Assembly (NCBI GenBank): GCA_045531965.1 | Contig: JAZSFA010000160.1 | Coordinates: 14,958-78,957, forward strand | DNA from: CAMEON01 sp045531965 | Lineage (GTDB): Bacteria > Bacillota > Clostridia > Oscillospirales > CAG-272 | Reading direction: 5' to 3' | Length of the DNA: 64,000 nucleotides | In this document: positions 39,672-49,737 of the stretch, piece after piece | How positions within the stretch are numbered: position 1 is the stretch's first letter | Layout: every line of letters starts with the position of its first letter | The notes under the pieces: model-generated | Told to the model about the DNA's origin: nothing | The model's input: the letters and a program-made list of their open reading frames with translations, nothing else | Database searches by the model: none | Translations under genes and position numbers: made by a program

Positions 39672-40931
39672 ATGGAAAAGAACGAAATTTACCTGCAAGT
39701 TGAAAATATCTGCCGCGCCGCCAAGGTCGCCTCCCGCGCCTACGGCTCCACGGGCACTGCCGAGAAAAACGCCCTGCTCTGCGCCATGGCGGATCAGCTC
39801 ATGGCAGATCTGGACGAAATTCTGACCGCCAACGAGAGGGATCTGGCAAACGCCGCCGAGAACGGCGTCCCCAAGACCATGCTTGACCGTCTCAAGCTGG
39901 ACGAGAAGCGCATGAAGGGCATCTGCGACGCCCTCCGCGAGGTGGCGGCGCTCCCCGACCCCATCGGTTCGGGGGAAAGAACCGTCCGTCCCAACGGCCT
40001 GGTGATCCAGAAGGTACGCGCGCCCATGGGTTGCGTCGCCATGATCTACGAAGCCAGACCCAACGTGACGGTGGACGCCGCCGCTCTGTGTCTGAAAACG
40101 GGCAACGCCGTGGTGCTTCGCGGTGGTAAGGAGGCCATCCAATCGGGCACGGCTCTGGTGGCATCCATGCGAAAGGCTTTGGTGGCCAAGGGCTTCTCCC
40201 CCGATCTGATCGGCTTCATCACCTCCACCGACCGCGCGGGCTCCACCGCCCTCATGAATATGCGGGGTCTCGTGGACGTGCTGATCCCCCGCGGCGGCAA
40301 GGGTCTGATCCGTGCCGTGGTGGAGAACGCCAAGGTACCCGTCATCGAGACGGGGGCAGGCAACTGCCATCTGTACGTGGACGAGACGGCTGACCTTGCC
40401 AAGGCCGTGGCCGTGGCTGTCAACGCCAAATGCTCCCGTCCCTCGGTGTGCAACGCCATTGAGACCCTCTTGGTGCATGAGTCCGTGGCAGCCGAGTATC
40501 TGCCCATGATGGCCGAGGCCATGAAGCCTTGGAACGTGGAGATCAGAGGCGACGAGGCCACCCGCGCCATTCTCCCCGAGGCTCTGCCCGCCACCGAGGA
40601 GGACTACGAGACCGAATACAACGATTACATTCTGGCCGTCCGCGTAGTGGACGGGGTGGATACCGCCATTGACCACATCAATACCTACTCCACGGGTCAC
40701 AGCGAGGCCATCATGACCCGCTCCATCGAGCATGCCGACAAGTTCCGCGCCCTGATCGACTCGGCGGCGGTGTACGTCAACGCCTCCACCCGCTTTACCG
40801 ACGGTGGCGAGTTTGGCTTCGGTGCCGAGATCGGCATTTCTACGCAGAAGCTCCACGCACGCGGGCCTATGGGGCTGATGGCGCTCACGACGGATAAGTA
40901 TTTGATTGATGGTAACGGACAAGTCAGATAA
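39672..40931 (+). CDS. proA: gamma-glutamyl phosphate reductase
   Basis: ProA reduces gamma-glutamyl phosphate to glutamate semialdehyde with NADPH, the second step of proline synthesis, in the cytoplasm. The 419-residue length is typical. The catalytic Cys lies in KCSRPSVCNAIETLL (near residue 260), and the aldehyde-dehydrogenase-fold landmarks APMGCVAMIYEARPNVT, VLRGGKEA and ARGPMGLMALTT are present. An AAAGGG lies before the ATG. proB is not adjacent. Confidence 0.97.
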   Translation: MEKNEIYLQVENICRAAKVASRAYGSTGTAEKNALLCAMADQLMADLDEILTANERDLANAAENGVPKTMLDRLKLDEKRMKGICDALREVAALPDPIGSGERTVRPNGLVIQKVRAPMGCVAMIYEARPNVTVDAAALCLKTGNAVVLRGGKEAIQSGTALVASMRKALVAKGFSPDLIGFITSTDRAGSTALMNMRGLVDVLIPRGGKGLIRAVVENAKVPVIETGAGNCHLYVDETADLAKAVAVAVNAKCSRPSVCNAIETLLVHESVAAEYLPMMAEAMKPWNVEIRGDEATRAILPEALPATEEDYETEYNDYILAVRVVDGVDTAIDHINTYSTGHSEAIMTRSIEHADKFRALIDSAAVYVNASTRFTDGGEFGFGAEIGISTQKLHARGPMGLMALTTDKYLIDGNGQVR

Positions 40932-40961
40932 CGAAAAAAAAACGGGGGGATATGATTTTTC

Positions 40962-42011
40962 ATGAATAAAGAGATCCTGCAATTCATTTTGCGACATACG
41001 GCACCTTATTATCCTCCGACACAACCGGCCCCCGAATATAATGTTTGGGATTCCTTATCCAGATATATCATTGTCCTGTTATTTGTAGTCCTGTTGGTAA
41101 GTCCCATCATAATGTTGTGGATATGGGGATACAGAAAATACACCAATTCCGAATATGCCCAAGCCACCAACAATTCCATCATGCAAGTTTTGTTTGACAA
41201 AGGAACAAAAGGGGAATTTCTTTTGTTCCAACAAGCAGACAAGCTGATAGAGGGTGAGCGGCATTGGCTGTTTAACGTTTATATTCCCCGTGCCAACGGT
41301 AAAACCACAGAAATAGATGCGATTCTTTTTCACTCCTCCGGCATATATATTTTTGAATCCAAGAATTACGGCGGCTGGATTTTCGGCAGTGAAGATCAGG
41401 AATATTGGACGCAATGTTTGAAGCCGTCCAGATATTCCCCAACGCAAAAATACAAATTTTACAATCCCCTCAAGCAAAACCAATTACATATCAAAAGTTA
41501 CAAGGCATATTTGCAGCAGGATTTGAAAAATATACCTATTCATTCAGTCGTGGTATTTGGAAACCGCGCGGTTTTCAGAGACATTCAATTATCTAGCTAT
41601 ACGCATTGCCTTACCACGCAAGCAAATCTTCCATACTTTTTGGATCACATCATTTACAACACTCCGCCTGTAAGCATGGGAGAGATCAACGAAATCTATA
41701 AGAAAACTATCCCGTTATCCAGAGTGAGTGATGATGTAAAGCAACAGCATATCGAAAACATCCGTTCAAATATGCAAGCGAATACTGGATCTCCTTTAAA
41801 TAGCAGTCACAGCGTTCTTTTTCCTTCTGACCCTGAATCTTCATTCGATTTCAACCATAGTATTCTTGTCCCACCGGCCGCCCAAGCAAATCTCTGCCCC
41901 AAATGCGGCGGCCAATTAGTCCGGCGAACCGCTAAAAAAGGCCCCAACCAGGGAAAACCCTTCATCGGCTGCTCCAATTTTCCCAAGTGCCGATACACCA
42001 AACAAATCTAA
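40962..42011 (+). CDS. membrane-anchored NERD-domain protein with topoisomerase zinc ribbon
   Basis: This 349-residue protein has one membrane segment (about 33-57). A NERD (nuclease-related) domain at about 80-200 has GTKGEFLLFQQ, TEIDAILFHSSGIYIFESKNYGG and a downstream KQNQLHIKSYKAYL. The D...ExK pattern of PD-(D/E)xK-like nucleases is visible in EIDAIL and FESKNY. The end is a type I topoisomerase-like zinc ribbon (CPKCGG ... GCSNFPKC). It is probably a DNA-binding nuclease-like protein tethered to the membrane. It is more AT-rich than its neighbours proA and fumC, which hints at acquisition. Confidence 0.88.
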   Translation: MNKEILQFILRHTAPYYPPTQPAPEYNVWDSLSRYIIVLLFVVLLVSPIIMLWIWGYRKYTNSEYAQATNNSIMQVLFDKGTKGEFLLFQQADKLIEGERHWLFNVYIPRANGKTTEIDAILFHSSGIYIFESKNYGGWIFGSEDQEYWTQCLKPSRYSPTQKYKFYNPLKQNQLHIKSYKAYLQQDLKNIPIHSVVVFGNRAVFRDIQLSSYTHCLTTQANLPYFLDHIIYNTPPVSMGEINEIYKKTIPLSRVSDDVKQQHIENIRSNMQANTGSPLNSSHSVLFPSDPESSFDFNHSILVPPAAQANLCPKCGGQLVRRTAKKGPNQGKPFIGCSNFPKCRYTKQI

Positions 42012-42026
42012 ATCAAAGGAATACAT

Positions 42027-43430
<1,404 letters not shown>

Positions 43431-43450
43431 TCCATGAAAGGAGAGACAGC

Positions 43451-43999
43451 ATGAAAAGCAAAAAATCCCCCCAATGGGACATCATGGCGGAGTTTCCCGC
43501 CAGTGCCCACGACGCTCTGCCCCTCCGCTCCCATCTGCGAAAGCCCCTGGTCTGGGAGACCGTCTTTTATGCCGTGGCCGCGCTTTTGTGGTGCTTGTCC
43601 CTCGTCCTCGCCTGTATGCACAAGTATGGTACCTTCACGGCATTGACGTTCGGCATATTCGTGCTTTGTCTCCGCGCCTATATCTACGAGGCACGGCGGA
43701 AGGCACGGTGCAGCGTTTCCCTTTTGGGAACGGTGGACAGCTTCACCCGCAGGCGTTGGGTGTCAAGCAAGGAATATCCCGTCATCCGCTTTGAGGTGGA
43801 CGGCGTGGCGTACTACGCCCACGGTCAAAAGGCCTTTCATATGTCTACCCAAGGGAACGACGAGTGGGTGATCTACAATCCCCAAGACCCCAAAGACAAC
43901 TGCGTAGCCATGGACTCAAAGCCCTCCGCTGCCCTTTGGCTGACGGCGGCTTCGGGCATCATCTCCGTCCTTTTTTTGATTTTGGAAGTATTATACTAA
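43451..43999 (+). CDS. DUF3592-like membrane protein
   Basis: This 182-residue protein starts at the ATG behind AGGAGAG. Two membrane segments lie near the N-terminus (FYAVAALLWCLSLVLACM and a second), then a DUF3592-like beta domain (VDSFTRRR, YPVIRFEVDGVAYYAHG, DEWVIYNPQDP), and a final membrane segment. Function unknown. It shares this domain with the next gene, and the two are 15 bp apart. Confidence 0.75.
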   Translation: MKSKKSPQWDIMAEFPASAHDALPLRSHLRKPLVWETVFYAVAALLWCLSLVLACMHKYGTFTALTFGIFVLCLRAYIYEARRKARCSVSLLGTVDSFTRRRWVSSKEYPVIRFEVDGVAYYAHGQKAFHMSTQGNDEWVIYNPQDPKDNCVAMDSKPSAALWLTAASGIISVLFLILEVLY

Positions 44000-44014
44000 A
44001 AGGATTCATACATC

Positions 44015-45295
44015 ATGTTTGACAACGACCAAAAAATCCAATCTCTCCGCAAGGCCTACCAAAAAAATCTTTGGTTCAACCTATCCGCCGTGATCACGTC
44101 CCTTTTGTTCGCGACCTTTATGCTCGTAGGAGAGGTGATCCCCGACCCCCTGATGGCCTGCATCGCCGCGGGCGTCGGCGCCATCGCGGCTGTCGCGGAC
44201 TACGCCATCGAGCGCGCCCTCTACCGCAAGGGAAAGAACGCTTTTTTCGTGATGGTCCTCTGCATGGTTCTGCCGCTGTTGGCGCTCGGCGCGGTGGTTA
44301 CCCTGGGACGCTTACCGTGGACGAGCGGTGCCTCCTTTTTACCCTACGTCGCGGCCTTCATCTTCCTTCGTGCCGCCATTCCCCTGATCCAGCTTTTGCG
44401 GGACGGCAGCCGTCTCCGCGAAAACGACCCCTGCGAGACGGTAGGTGCCGTAAAGAAAAACACCCGTCGTGTGGAAGGCGGTCGGGAGGGAGAATCCTAT
44501 CTGCTCTTTGAGGACGAGCTGACGAGTGAGGTTCACCTGCTCCGCGTGAATCATCTGTCTCCCGCCCACCGCTACAGGGTCTTTTATCTGCCCCACTCGG
44601 GGCTGGCTGTGGGAGAGGAGATCCCCGACGACGTGACCTTTGATCCCTTCGGCAATCCCACCCGGCGGGAGGTGTCCGAGGAAACGGTCGAGGAAGACTT
44701 CGCCCACGCCGCGCAAGGGAGCTATACCGAGAAGCCCGACTACGATGAGGACGGCGGTTACGCCCCCAAGACCGATGATTCGGAGGACGAAAGCAACACC
44801 GCGCGATCCTTCTGTGACGAGCCGTACACCTCCGAGGGAAGCGGCGAGACCGTATACCGCGACAGCCGATATGACCCCAACTCTCCCGACAGGCAAAAGG
44901 CGGCCAAATACGCTGCATCCGCCAAAATCTGCAAGGTACTGGGCTACGTTTGCTTCGGCGTGATCTTTGTCGGCGCGCTTTTGATGAAACCCCTCGACAC
45001 CTCCCCCGTTCTCTTGCTTGGGCTGATCCCCTTGATCATTTTTTTGCTTTTGGGCAGTCATTTTCAAAACATGGAGCTGAAGCTCCGCTGTACCGAGCGC
45101 GCCATTGCCGTTTGCATCGACACGGTGCGCCGTCGGTCGGGAAAGCACTCCCATCTCCATCCCATCGTGGAATATGAGGTGGAAGGCGTGCGGCACACCG
45201 CCGAGCTGTCGGTCACCTGCACCAGAGGTGCTGTGGGCGAGACGTATACCATTTATTACGATCCGCTGGAGCCCGATACGGTGAGGGTGGGGTAA
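44015..45295 (+). CDS. membrane protein with DUF3592-like C-terminal domain
   Basis: This 426-residue protein has four N-terminal membrane segments (about 18-130), a cytoplasmic domain, an acidic disordered linker (about 225-290), two further membrane segments (about 307-350) and a DUF3592-like end (HPIVEYEVEGVRHTAEL ... YTIYYDPLEPDTVRV). It seems to be a larger relative of the gene upstream. The role is unknown; the pattern fits an envelope-associated protein. Confidence 0.75.
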   Translation: MFDNDQKIQSLRKAYQKNLWFNLSAVITSLLFATFMLVGEVIPDPLMACIAAGVGAIAAVADYAIERALYRKGKNAFFVMVLCMVLPLLALGAVVTLGRLPWTSGASFLPYVAAFIFLRAAIPLIQLLRDGSRLRENDPCETVGAVKKNTRRVEGGREGESYLLFEDELTSEVHLLRVNHLSPAHRYRVFYLPHSGLAVGEEIPDDVTFDPFGNPTRREVSEETVEEDFAHAAQGSYTEKPDYDEDGGYAPKTDDSEDESNTARSFCDEPYTSEGSGETVYRDSRYDPNSPDRQKAAKYAASAKICKVLGYVCFGVIFVGALLMKPLDTSPVLLLGLIPLIIFLLLGSHFQNMELKLRCTERAIAVCIDTVRRRSGKHSHLHPIVEYEVEGVRHTAELSVTCTRGAVGETYTIYYDPLEPDTVRVG

Positions 45296-45336
45296 GGCGA
45301 AAACCAAAACGCCCAACCATTGTTGAGAAAGCAAAG

Positions 45337-45513
45337 TAAATTGTTGTTTACCAGGGGCGTCGCCCCTGGACCCCACCAAGAACCTTTTTAAAAAGAGGTT
45401 CTTCCAACTCCCAAAACCTTTAAATAATAATTTTTTAAAGGTTCTTGGAGGGGGACTGGGGGGCACTTCTTTCAAGAAGGGCCCTCCCAGGCGTACTCCT
45501 AAACAACAATTTA
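45337..45513. mobile_element. MITE-like element 1, 177 bp with 14-bp inverted terminal repeats
   Basis: The ends are perfect inverted repeats, TAAATTGTTGTTTA (45337-45350) and TAAACAACAATTTA (45500-45513). Inside, CCAAGAACCT and AGGTTCTTGG pair into a long AT-cored hairpin. There is no coding capacity, and it sits 42 bp before the malic enzyme start. The same termini bound a second element at 53428. The TA at each outer end may be a target duplication. Confidence 0.7.
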
Positions 45514-45555
45514 CCTCTGTTCTATTTCTATTTTACGCATCAAAAAGGAGTTCCC

Positions 45556-46728
45556 ATGAACATTTCCGAAAAGTCTCTCAAAAAGCACTACGACTGGCAA
45601 GGCAAGATCGAGGTGGTGGCCCGGTGTCCCATCGAGAGCCGCGAGGATCTGTCCCTGGCATACACCCCCGGTGTGGCTGCGCCCTGCCTGGAAATCCAAA
45701 AAGATATCAATAAGTCCTACGACCTCACCCGCCGATCCAATTTGGTGGCGGTGGTCACCGACGGCACGGCGGTGCTGGGTCTGGGGGACATCGGCCCTGA
45801 GGCGGGGATGCCCGTCATGGAGGGCAAGTGCGCCCTGTTCAAGGCCTTCGCCGATGTGGACGCCTTCCCTCTCTGCATCCGCTCCAAGGACGTGGAGGAG
45901 ATCGTCCGCACCGTCTACCTCCTGTCGGGGAGTTTTGGGGGCATCAATTTAGAGGACATCTCCGCGCCCCGCTGCTTTGAGATCGAGCGCAGGCTCAAGG
46001 AGATCTGCGACATTCCCGTGTTCCACGACGATCAGCACGGCACCGCCATCGTGGTGGCGGCGGCTCTCATCAACGCCCTGAAGGTGGTGGGCAAGGATAT
46101 AGCCGCCATTCGTGTGGTGATCAACGGTGCTGGGGCAGCGGGCATCTCCATCGGGCGGCATCTCTTGAATATGGGGGTGAAGAACCTCACCATGGTGGAT
46201 CGCTTCGGCGCCATCTATGCGGGCAAGCCCGAGAACAATCCCGCCCAGGAGGACATGGCGAAGATCACCAATCCCGACGGGCTGACGGGCGACCTTGTAT
46301 CCGTCATGGCAGGGGCAGACGTGTTCATCGGCGTCTCCGCCCCCGGGATCGTGACCCCCGAGATGGTGGCGGGCATGGCGCGGGATGCCATCGTCTTCCC
46401 CATGGCCAACCCCACCCCCGAGATCATGCCCGACTTGGCTCTCTCCGCGGGTGCCCGTGTGGTGGGCACGGGGCGGGCGGATTTCCCCAACCAGATCAAC
46501 AACGTGCTGGCGTTCCCCGGCATCTTCCGCGGGGCTCTGGACTGCCGCGCCTCCTGCATCAACGAGGAGATGAAGGTGGCCACATCCTACGCCCTGGCGT
46601 CTCTCATTCCCGAAAGCGAGCTGCATGAAACCAACATCATTCCCTCCGCCCTGGACAAGCGGGTGGCGCGCGTGGTGGCGGACGCGGTGATCCAGGCGGC
46701 GAGGGAGACGGGGGTGGCGAGAATCTGA
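45556..46728 (+). CDS. NAD(P)-dependent malic enzyme
   Basis: This enzyme oxidatively decarboxylates malate to pyruvate. I chose the ATG at 45556 behind AAAGGAG (390 residues, the size of the short bacterial enzymes); upstream in-frame codons lie in the MITE-like element. Motifs are LAYTPGVAAPCLEI, GLGDIGPEAGMPVMEGK, GINLEDISAPRCFEIE, FHDDQHGTAIV and the nucleotide-binding INGAGAAGISIG. With fumarase nearby it supports C4-acid metabolism. Confidence 0.95.
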   Translation: MNISEKSLKKHYDWQGKIEVVARCPIESREDLSLAYTPGVAAPCLEIQKDINKSYDLTRRSNLVAVVTDGTAVLGLGDIGPEAGMPVMEGKCALFKAFADVDAFPLCIRSKDVEEIVRTVYLLSGSFGGINLEDISAPRCFEIERRLKEICDIPVFHDDQHGTAIVVAAALINALKVVGKDIAAIRVVINGAGAAGISIGRHLLNMGVKNLTMVDRFGAIYAGKPENNPAQEDMAKITNPDGLTGDLVSVMAGADVFIGVSAPGIVTPEMVAGMARDAIVFPMANPTPEIMPDLALSAGARVVGTGRADFPNQINNVLAFPGIFRGALDCRASCINEEMKVATSYALASLIPESELHETNIIPSALDKRVARVVADAVIQAARETGVARI

Positions 46729-46735
46729 ATCACGC

Positions 46736-46765
46736 AAAAAGGCGACTCATCCGAGCCGCCTTTTT
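46736..46765. terminator. bidirectional terminator between malic enzyme and pcp
   Basis: AAAAAGGCGACTC and GAGCCGCCTTTTT pair with one mismatch, giving a U-tract on both strands between the convergent genes. Confidence 0.85.
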
Positions 46766-46770
46766 CATGT

Positions 46771-47361
46771 TCAATTCATGACCTCGATCATAGCCGTCAG
46801 CGCCTCCACCACCGTCTCAAGCTCCATGGACGGAACCCCCGCTCCCGCCTGCTCGGGCAGGTAGGGGATATGGACGAAGCCCACTTTCACGTCGGTGTCG
46901 CGGTAGTGATGCAGGAGGGTATAGAGCAGGTCGTTGCAGACGAAGGCACCTGCCGTGTAGGAGAGGGCGCAGGGGATGCCCTTCTCCTTCACCGCCTGCA
47001 CCATGTCCCGCACGGGGAGGGTTGCGAAGTAGGCGGCGGGGGCGTTCTCCATGACAGGGGTATTCACGGGCATATGTCCCGCGTTGTCGGGGATGGTCGC
47101 CTCGCGGAGGTTGATGCCCACCACCTCAGGAGTCACCGCCCCTCTGCCTCCCGCCTGGCCTACGCAGAGGATGGCGTGGGGGCGCAGTTCATCCGCGACT
47201 TTCAGGACGGTCTCGGCCGCCAGACCGAACACGGTGGGGATCTCCAGTTTTGAAATTTCATAGCCGCCCACGGTATCGGGCAGGCGCATTACCGCCTCGC
47301 GGGCGGGGTTGACGGGCTGGCCGCCGAAGGGGTCGAAACCTGTGACAAGGAGCTTTTTCAT
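46771..47361 (-). CDS. pcp: pyrrolidone-carboxylate peptidase (pyroglutamyl peptidase I)
   Basis: Pcp removes N-terminal pyroglutamate from peptides in the cytoplasm (family C15). I chose the ATG at 47361 (MKKLLVTGFDPFGG), giving 196 residues; the upstream in-frame ATG adds an unrelated tail. The catalytic triad is visible as Glu79 (AVTPEVVGIN), Cys142 (AGAFVCND) and His164 (VGFVHIPYLPEQ), and the CVGQAGGR loop is intact. Confidence 0.95.
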   Translation of the reverse strand: MKKLLVTGFDPFGGQPVNPAREAVMRLPDTVGGYEISKLEIPTVFGLAAETVLKVADELRPHAILCVGQAGGRGAVTPEVVGINLREATIPDNAGHMPVNTPVMENAPAAYFATLPVRDMVQAVKEKGIPCALSYTAGAFVCNDLLYTLLHHYRDTDVKVGFVHIPYLPEQAGAGVPSMELETVVEALTAMIEVMN

Positions 47362-47436
47362 GGGATACCGCCTTTTCTGTTTCGTTGCTTTCATTATAGC
47401 ACGGCAGGGGCGGGATGTCAACCGCTTGAGAAAAGA

Positions 47437-47476
47437 ATCCCGCCCGACCGTCAGGTCCCGGCGGGATCTTTCTTTT
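47437..47476 (-). terminator. terminator of the XRE remnant
   Basis: ATCCCGCC (47437-47444) pairs with GGCGGGAT (47460-47467), with a T-rich stretch on the minus strand (ATTCTTTTCT). It lies at the 3' end of the regulator remnant and upstream of pcp. Confidence 0.55.
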
Positions 47477-47662
47477 AGTGATTTTCCGATTTTTTGATCT
47501 CTTCAAGCACCTTGGGATCCACTTTCATGCGATGAAAGGCGGTGCTGACGGTAATGGGCTTCTGACGAGCCTCGCGGATCCCCGAGATCTTTTTCTCTGC
47601 GTCCACCCACGCTCCTTGCGGAGGGCTGTGATGATATTACAGAATTGGTTCAGGTGATACAT
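47475..47662 (-). pseudogene. truncated, frameshifted XRE-type regulator (copy 1)
   Basis: The minus strand reads MYHLNQFCNIITALRKERG, which is the first helix of an XRE/Cro repressor domain, and then breaks. In another frame it continues as KKISGIREARQKPITVST and FHRMKVDPKVLEEIKKS to a stop at 47475. The helix-turn-helix core between these parts is missing, so this is an internally deleted pseudogene. Its first 21 codons are duplicated at 49525-49579. Confidence 0.65.
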
Positions 47663-47737
47663 GTATGCTTCTCTCCTTTCTGTGCTATCAGTATACCATA
47701 AGGCAAGTGGAAACGCAATAACCGCGAAGTTGTAAAT
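47614..47737. repeat. duplicated segment, copy 1 of XRE start and upstream region
   Basis: From CCTTGCGGAGGGC to CCGCGAAGTTGTAAAT this segment aligns with 49525-49646, which is about the same length, with scattered mismatches. Both hold the 5' end of an XRE gene and its upstream region on the minus strand. Confidence 0.75.
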
Positions 47738-47742
47738 TTGGA

Positions 47743-47817
47743 CTTTACATCCCTGCCCAACTATGCTATAATATCCCCAACGCATCAACATTTGGGAGGC
47801 ACATCATGTCCGAAATT
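47743..47817 (+). pseudogene. duplicated promoter and first codons of the SemiSWEET gene (remnant)
   Basis: These 75 bp match 53071-53145 with only two differences. They include the TTTACA-17-TATAAT promoter (47744-47772), the GGGAGG ribosome site, the ATG at 47806 and the first four codons (MSEI). The match then ends abruptly and no SemiSWEET sequence follows. It is a remnant left by recombination or insertion. Confidence 0.8.
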
Positions 47818-48074
47818 GCGTATCATTTTCAGCAAACAATCAAATTGTTGTATCCAACTTTCCATTGTCATCCATATAATTGTTACAAAGAAAATACGGG
47901 AAACTATTGATTTTCAGCAAAAGTATGATATAATTAATTTGTAGACACAATGCGTGTTTGACACTGTTTGGGAAAATGCACCACATTGTATATTCTTGAT
48001 GTTGTTTTATAGCTTTTGTACTATGTGTATAGTTTTGCACATCCATACTGATTGCTAAGAAAGGATCTGAAGAT
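47818..48074. other. AT-rich intergenic region before the secreted protein gene
   Basis: No gene is supported. A promoter TTGATT (47907-47912), 16 bp, TATAAT (47929-47934) would give a leader of about 130 nt to the gene at 48075. The change to AT-rich sequence starts exactly where the SemiSWEET remnant ends. Confidence 0.6.
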
Positions 48075-49379
48075 ATGTTCAAGAAATTTTCCCTTTTGAT
48101 ATTGACGGTTTTGATATGTTACTCTACATCAATGACCGTATTTGCTCAGGCAGAACATTCACACGTTGAAGAAGATGATGTATCCAGTAGCAACGAAGAA
48201 CCTTCGATTACCAATGTAACGTCGATCTCTTCTAAGAAAGTCACAGAAGAACCTGAAGCAGTTATAGATTCTGACTATGTAGTGACTGCTAAAGTTGACC
48301 CTGAATACTTGGAGTGGATTTTCGGTGTCCCGGATGAAATCAAATCCGCTTCTACCACTGAACTGTTGGAATATTTTTTAGAATCTCCATTCATGGGACA
48401 ACAAATTTTTTCTTGTTCCTCAACGCCTACTGACAAAGAGATTGATTTTTCGTGCCATGAAGCTTTCCGTGAACTGGTTTCCAGAGAGGACTGCATCGAG
48501 GTGCTTGAAAGTTACGCCGAAAGTATTCTATATAGTTCAGAAAACGATGAATCGGATAAAACCAAATTCGAGAAGTTGTTAGCTCAGCCTTTGTTGGCGT
48601 CGATTATATCTGATTTGCCATCTACCGCAAAAAGTTGTCCAAATCTTCAAAGCATATATACCGCATCCGAAGTTGTTACATCATCAGTCGGAGACTATGT
48701 GGGCTCGATCGGTGTAATAGATTATTATTCGGCCGGAACAATTAGCACAGCCAATAATCGCAATGTTGAAGTATGCACTCCTCATCGTGAATGGACATCT
48801 ACAGAAATTTCGGACATTAATGATGACTATGATTACGATGGTAACATTCGTTTGGATGATCCAACTACTGTTTATAATTGCCACTCGTACGCTTGGTATC
48901 GATTTTCTACCAGCAATCCGTACTGGATAATGGATATATCACATTTTTTGTACGACAGCAGTTGTACAAAAATAGTACCAGCTTCTGCTCAAGCAAAAGA
49001 TATTATTGTATATGTGGATGATTATGGATATCCGTTACATTCTGGGGTTGTGTATAGTGTGAGTTCTTCCGGGGAGTTAACTATTTGCTCCAAATGGGGG
49101 CAAGCAGGTGCTTACCGGCACTCCATTGACCGTATTCCCTCAGAATATTATTCAAATCCTTATACTGGAGAATATAGATACGCTATCTTTAGGTATCACA
49201 ATTATGCGAATCAATATACCGGTAACCAATATCATTCGGGTACTCGTCATTATTTTGAGTATGCAGATATATGCAAAGTCTGTAACAAGCAAATTAACAC
49301 AACGTGGACGAGTATTGCTTGCAGTGGTCCCCCATGTCCTATTCCATGGGATCTCAAGGCTAAGCGCAAAATCTCATAG
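48075..49379 (+). CDS. secreted protein with NlpC/CHAP-like cysteine hydrolase features
   Basis: This is a 434-residue exported protein: a signal peptide (FSLLILTVLICYSTSMTVFA) cleaved near AQA, then an acidic Ser-rich stretch. The C-terminal half has NCHSYAWYRFS followed by AKDIIVYVDDYGYPLHSGVV and TICSKWGQAGAYRH. This Cys ... His arrangement and the SKWG segment resemble papain-like amidase/NlpC-CHAP domains, but the family is not certain. The AT-rich composition and the position between broken duplicated segments suggest it arrived by horizontal transfer. AAGGAT lies before the ATG, and a strong terminator follows. Confidence 0.7.
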   Translation: MFKKFSLLILTVLICYSTSMTVFAQAEHSHVEEDDVSSSNEEPSITNVTSISSKKVTEEPEAVIDSDYVVTAKVDPEYLEWIFGVPDEIKSASTTELLEYFLESPFMGQQIFSCSSTPTDKEIDFSCHEAFRELVSREDCIEVLESYAESILYSSENDESDKTKFEKLLAQPLLASIISDLPSTAKSCPNLQSIYTASEVVTSSVGDYVGSIGVIDYYSAGTISTANNRNVEVCTPHREWTSTEISDINDDYDYDGNIRLDDPTTVYNCHSYAWYRFSTSNPYWIMDISHFLYDSSCTKIVPASAQAKDIIVYVDDYGYPLHSGVVYSVSSSGELTICSKWGQAGAYRHSIDRIPSEYYSNPYTGEYRYAIFRYHNYANQYTGNQYHSGTRHYFEYADICKVCNKQINTTWTSIACSGPPCPIPWDLKAKRKIS

Positions 49380-49422
49380 TTCTATTTTCTGTAAGGTAAA
49401 GTAATTTACGTAGTTATCTACA

Positions 49423-49467
49423 ATGAGCACAGGCAAGCATCTTAAGTGCTTGCCTGTGCTCATTTTT
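49423..49467 (+). terminator. strong intrinsic terminator
   Basis: A perfect 17-bp stem (49423-49439 with 49447-49463) and a 7-base loop are followed by TTTTTAT. Confidence 0.93.
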
Positions 49468-49524
49468 ATAAAATCAAACAAGTGCTACAGACTGCCAACG
49501 AAGGTACGTATACGCCGTCCTTCG

Positions 49525-49579
49525 CCTTGCGGAGAGCTGTGATGATATTACAGAATTGATTCAGATGATACACGTGCAT
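49525..49579 (-). pseudogene. XRE-type regulator, 5' fragment (copy 2)
   Basis: Only the first helix of an XRE regulator is kept (HLNQFCNIITALRK). The sequence after it is unrelated. There is no functional helix-turn-helix. Confidence 0.6.
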
Positions 49580-49646
49580 TCCTCCCTTCTGTACCCACAT
49601 TATACCACGGACTGTTTTTGATTGCAATAACCGCGAAGTTGTAAAT
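49525..49646. repeat. duplicated segment, copy 2 of XRE start and upstream region
   Basis: This aligns with 47614-47737. On the minus strand it encodes VYHLNQFCNIITALRK (49579 downward) and then departs from the regulator sequence, ending at an unrelated stop. It ends with the shared CGCGAAGTTGTAAAT. Confidence 0.75.
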
Positions 49647-49688
49647 CTTTCCGAAGATCCTCATTCACCCCTTCTCGCAACACAAAAT

Positions 49689-49727
49689 CCCCCTTGATGC
49701 GATCATCGACCGACCACATCAAGGGGG
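49689..49727 (-). terminator. terminator of the GH43 gene
   Basis: CCCCCTTGATG (49689-49699) pairs with CATCAAGGGGG (49717-49727), followed on the minus strand by ATTTTGTG, just past the GH43 stop codon. Confidence 0.8.
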
Positions 49728-49737
49728 AGCTCATATG

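Noticed and set aside
39510..41024. 504-codon minus-strand frame opposite proA
   Set aside because: A high-GC shadow frame with a His/Gly/Arg-rich pattern and no ribosome site; proA is unambiguous on the other strand.
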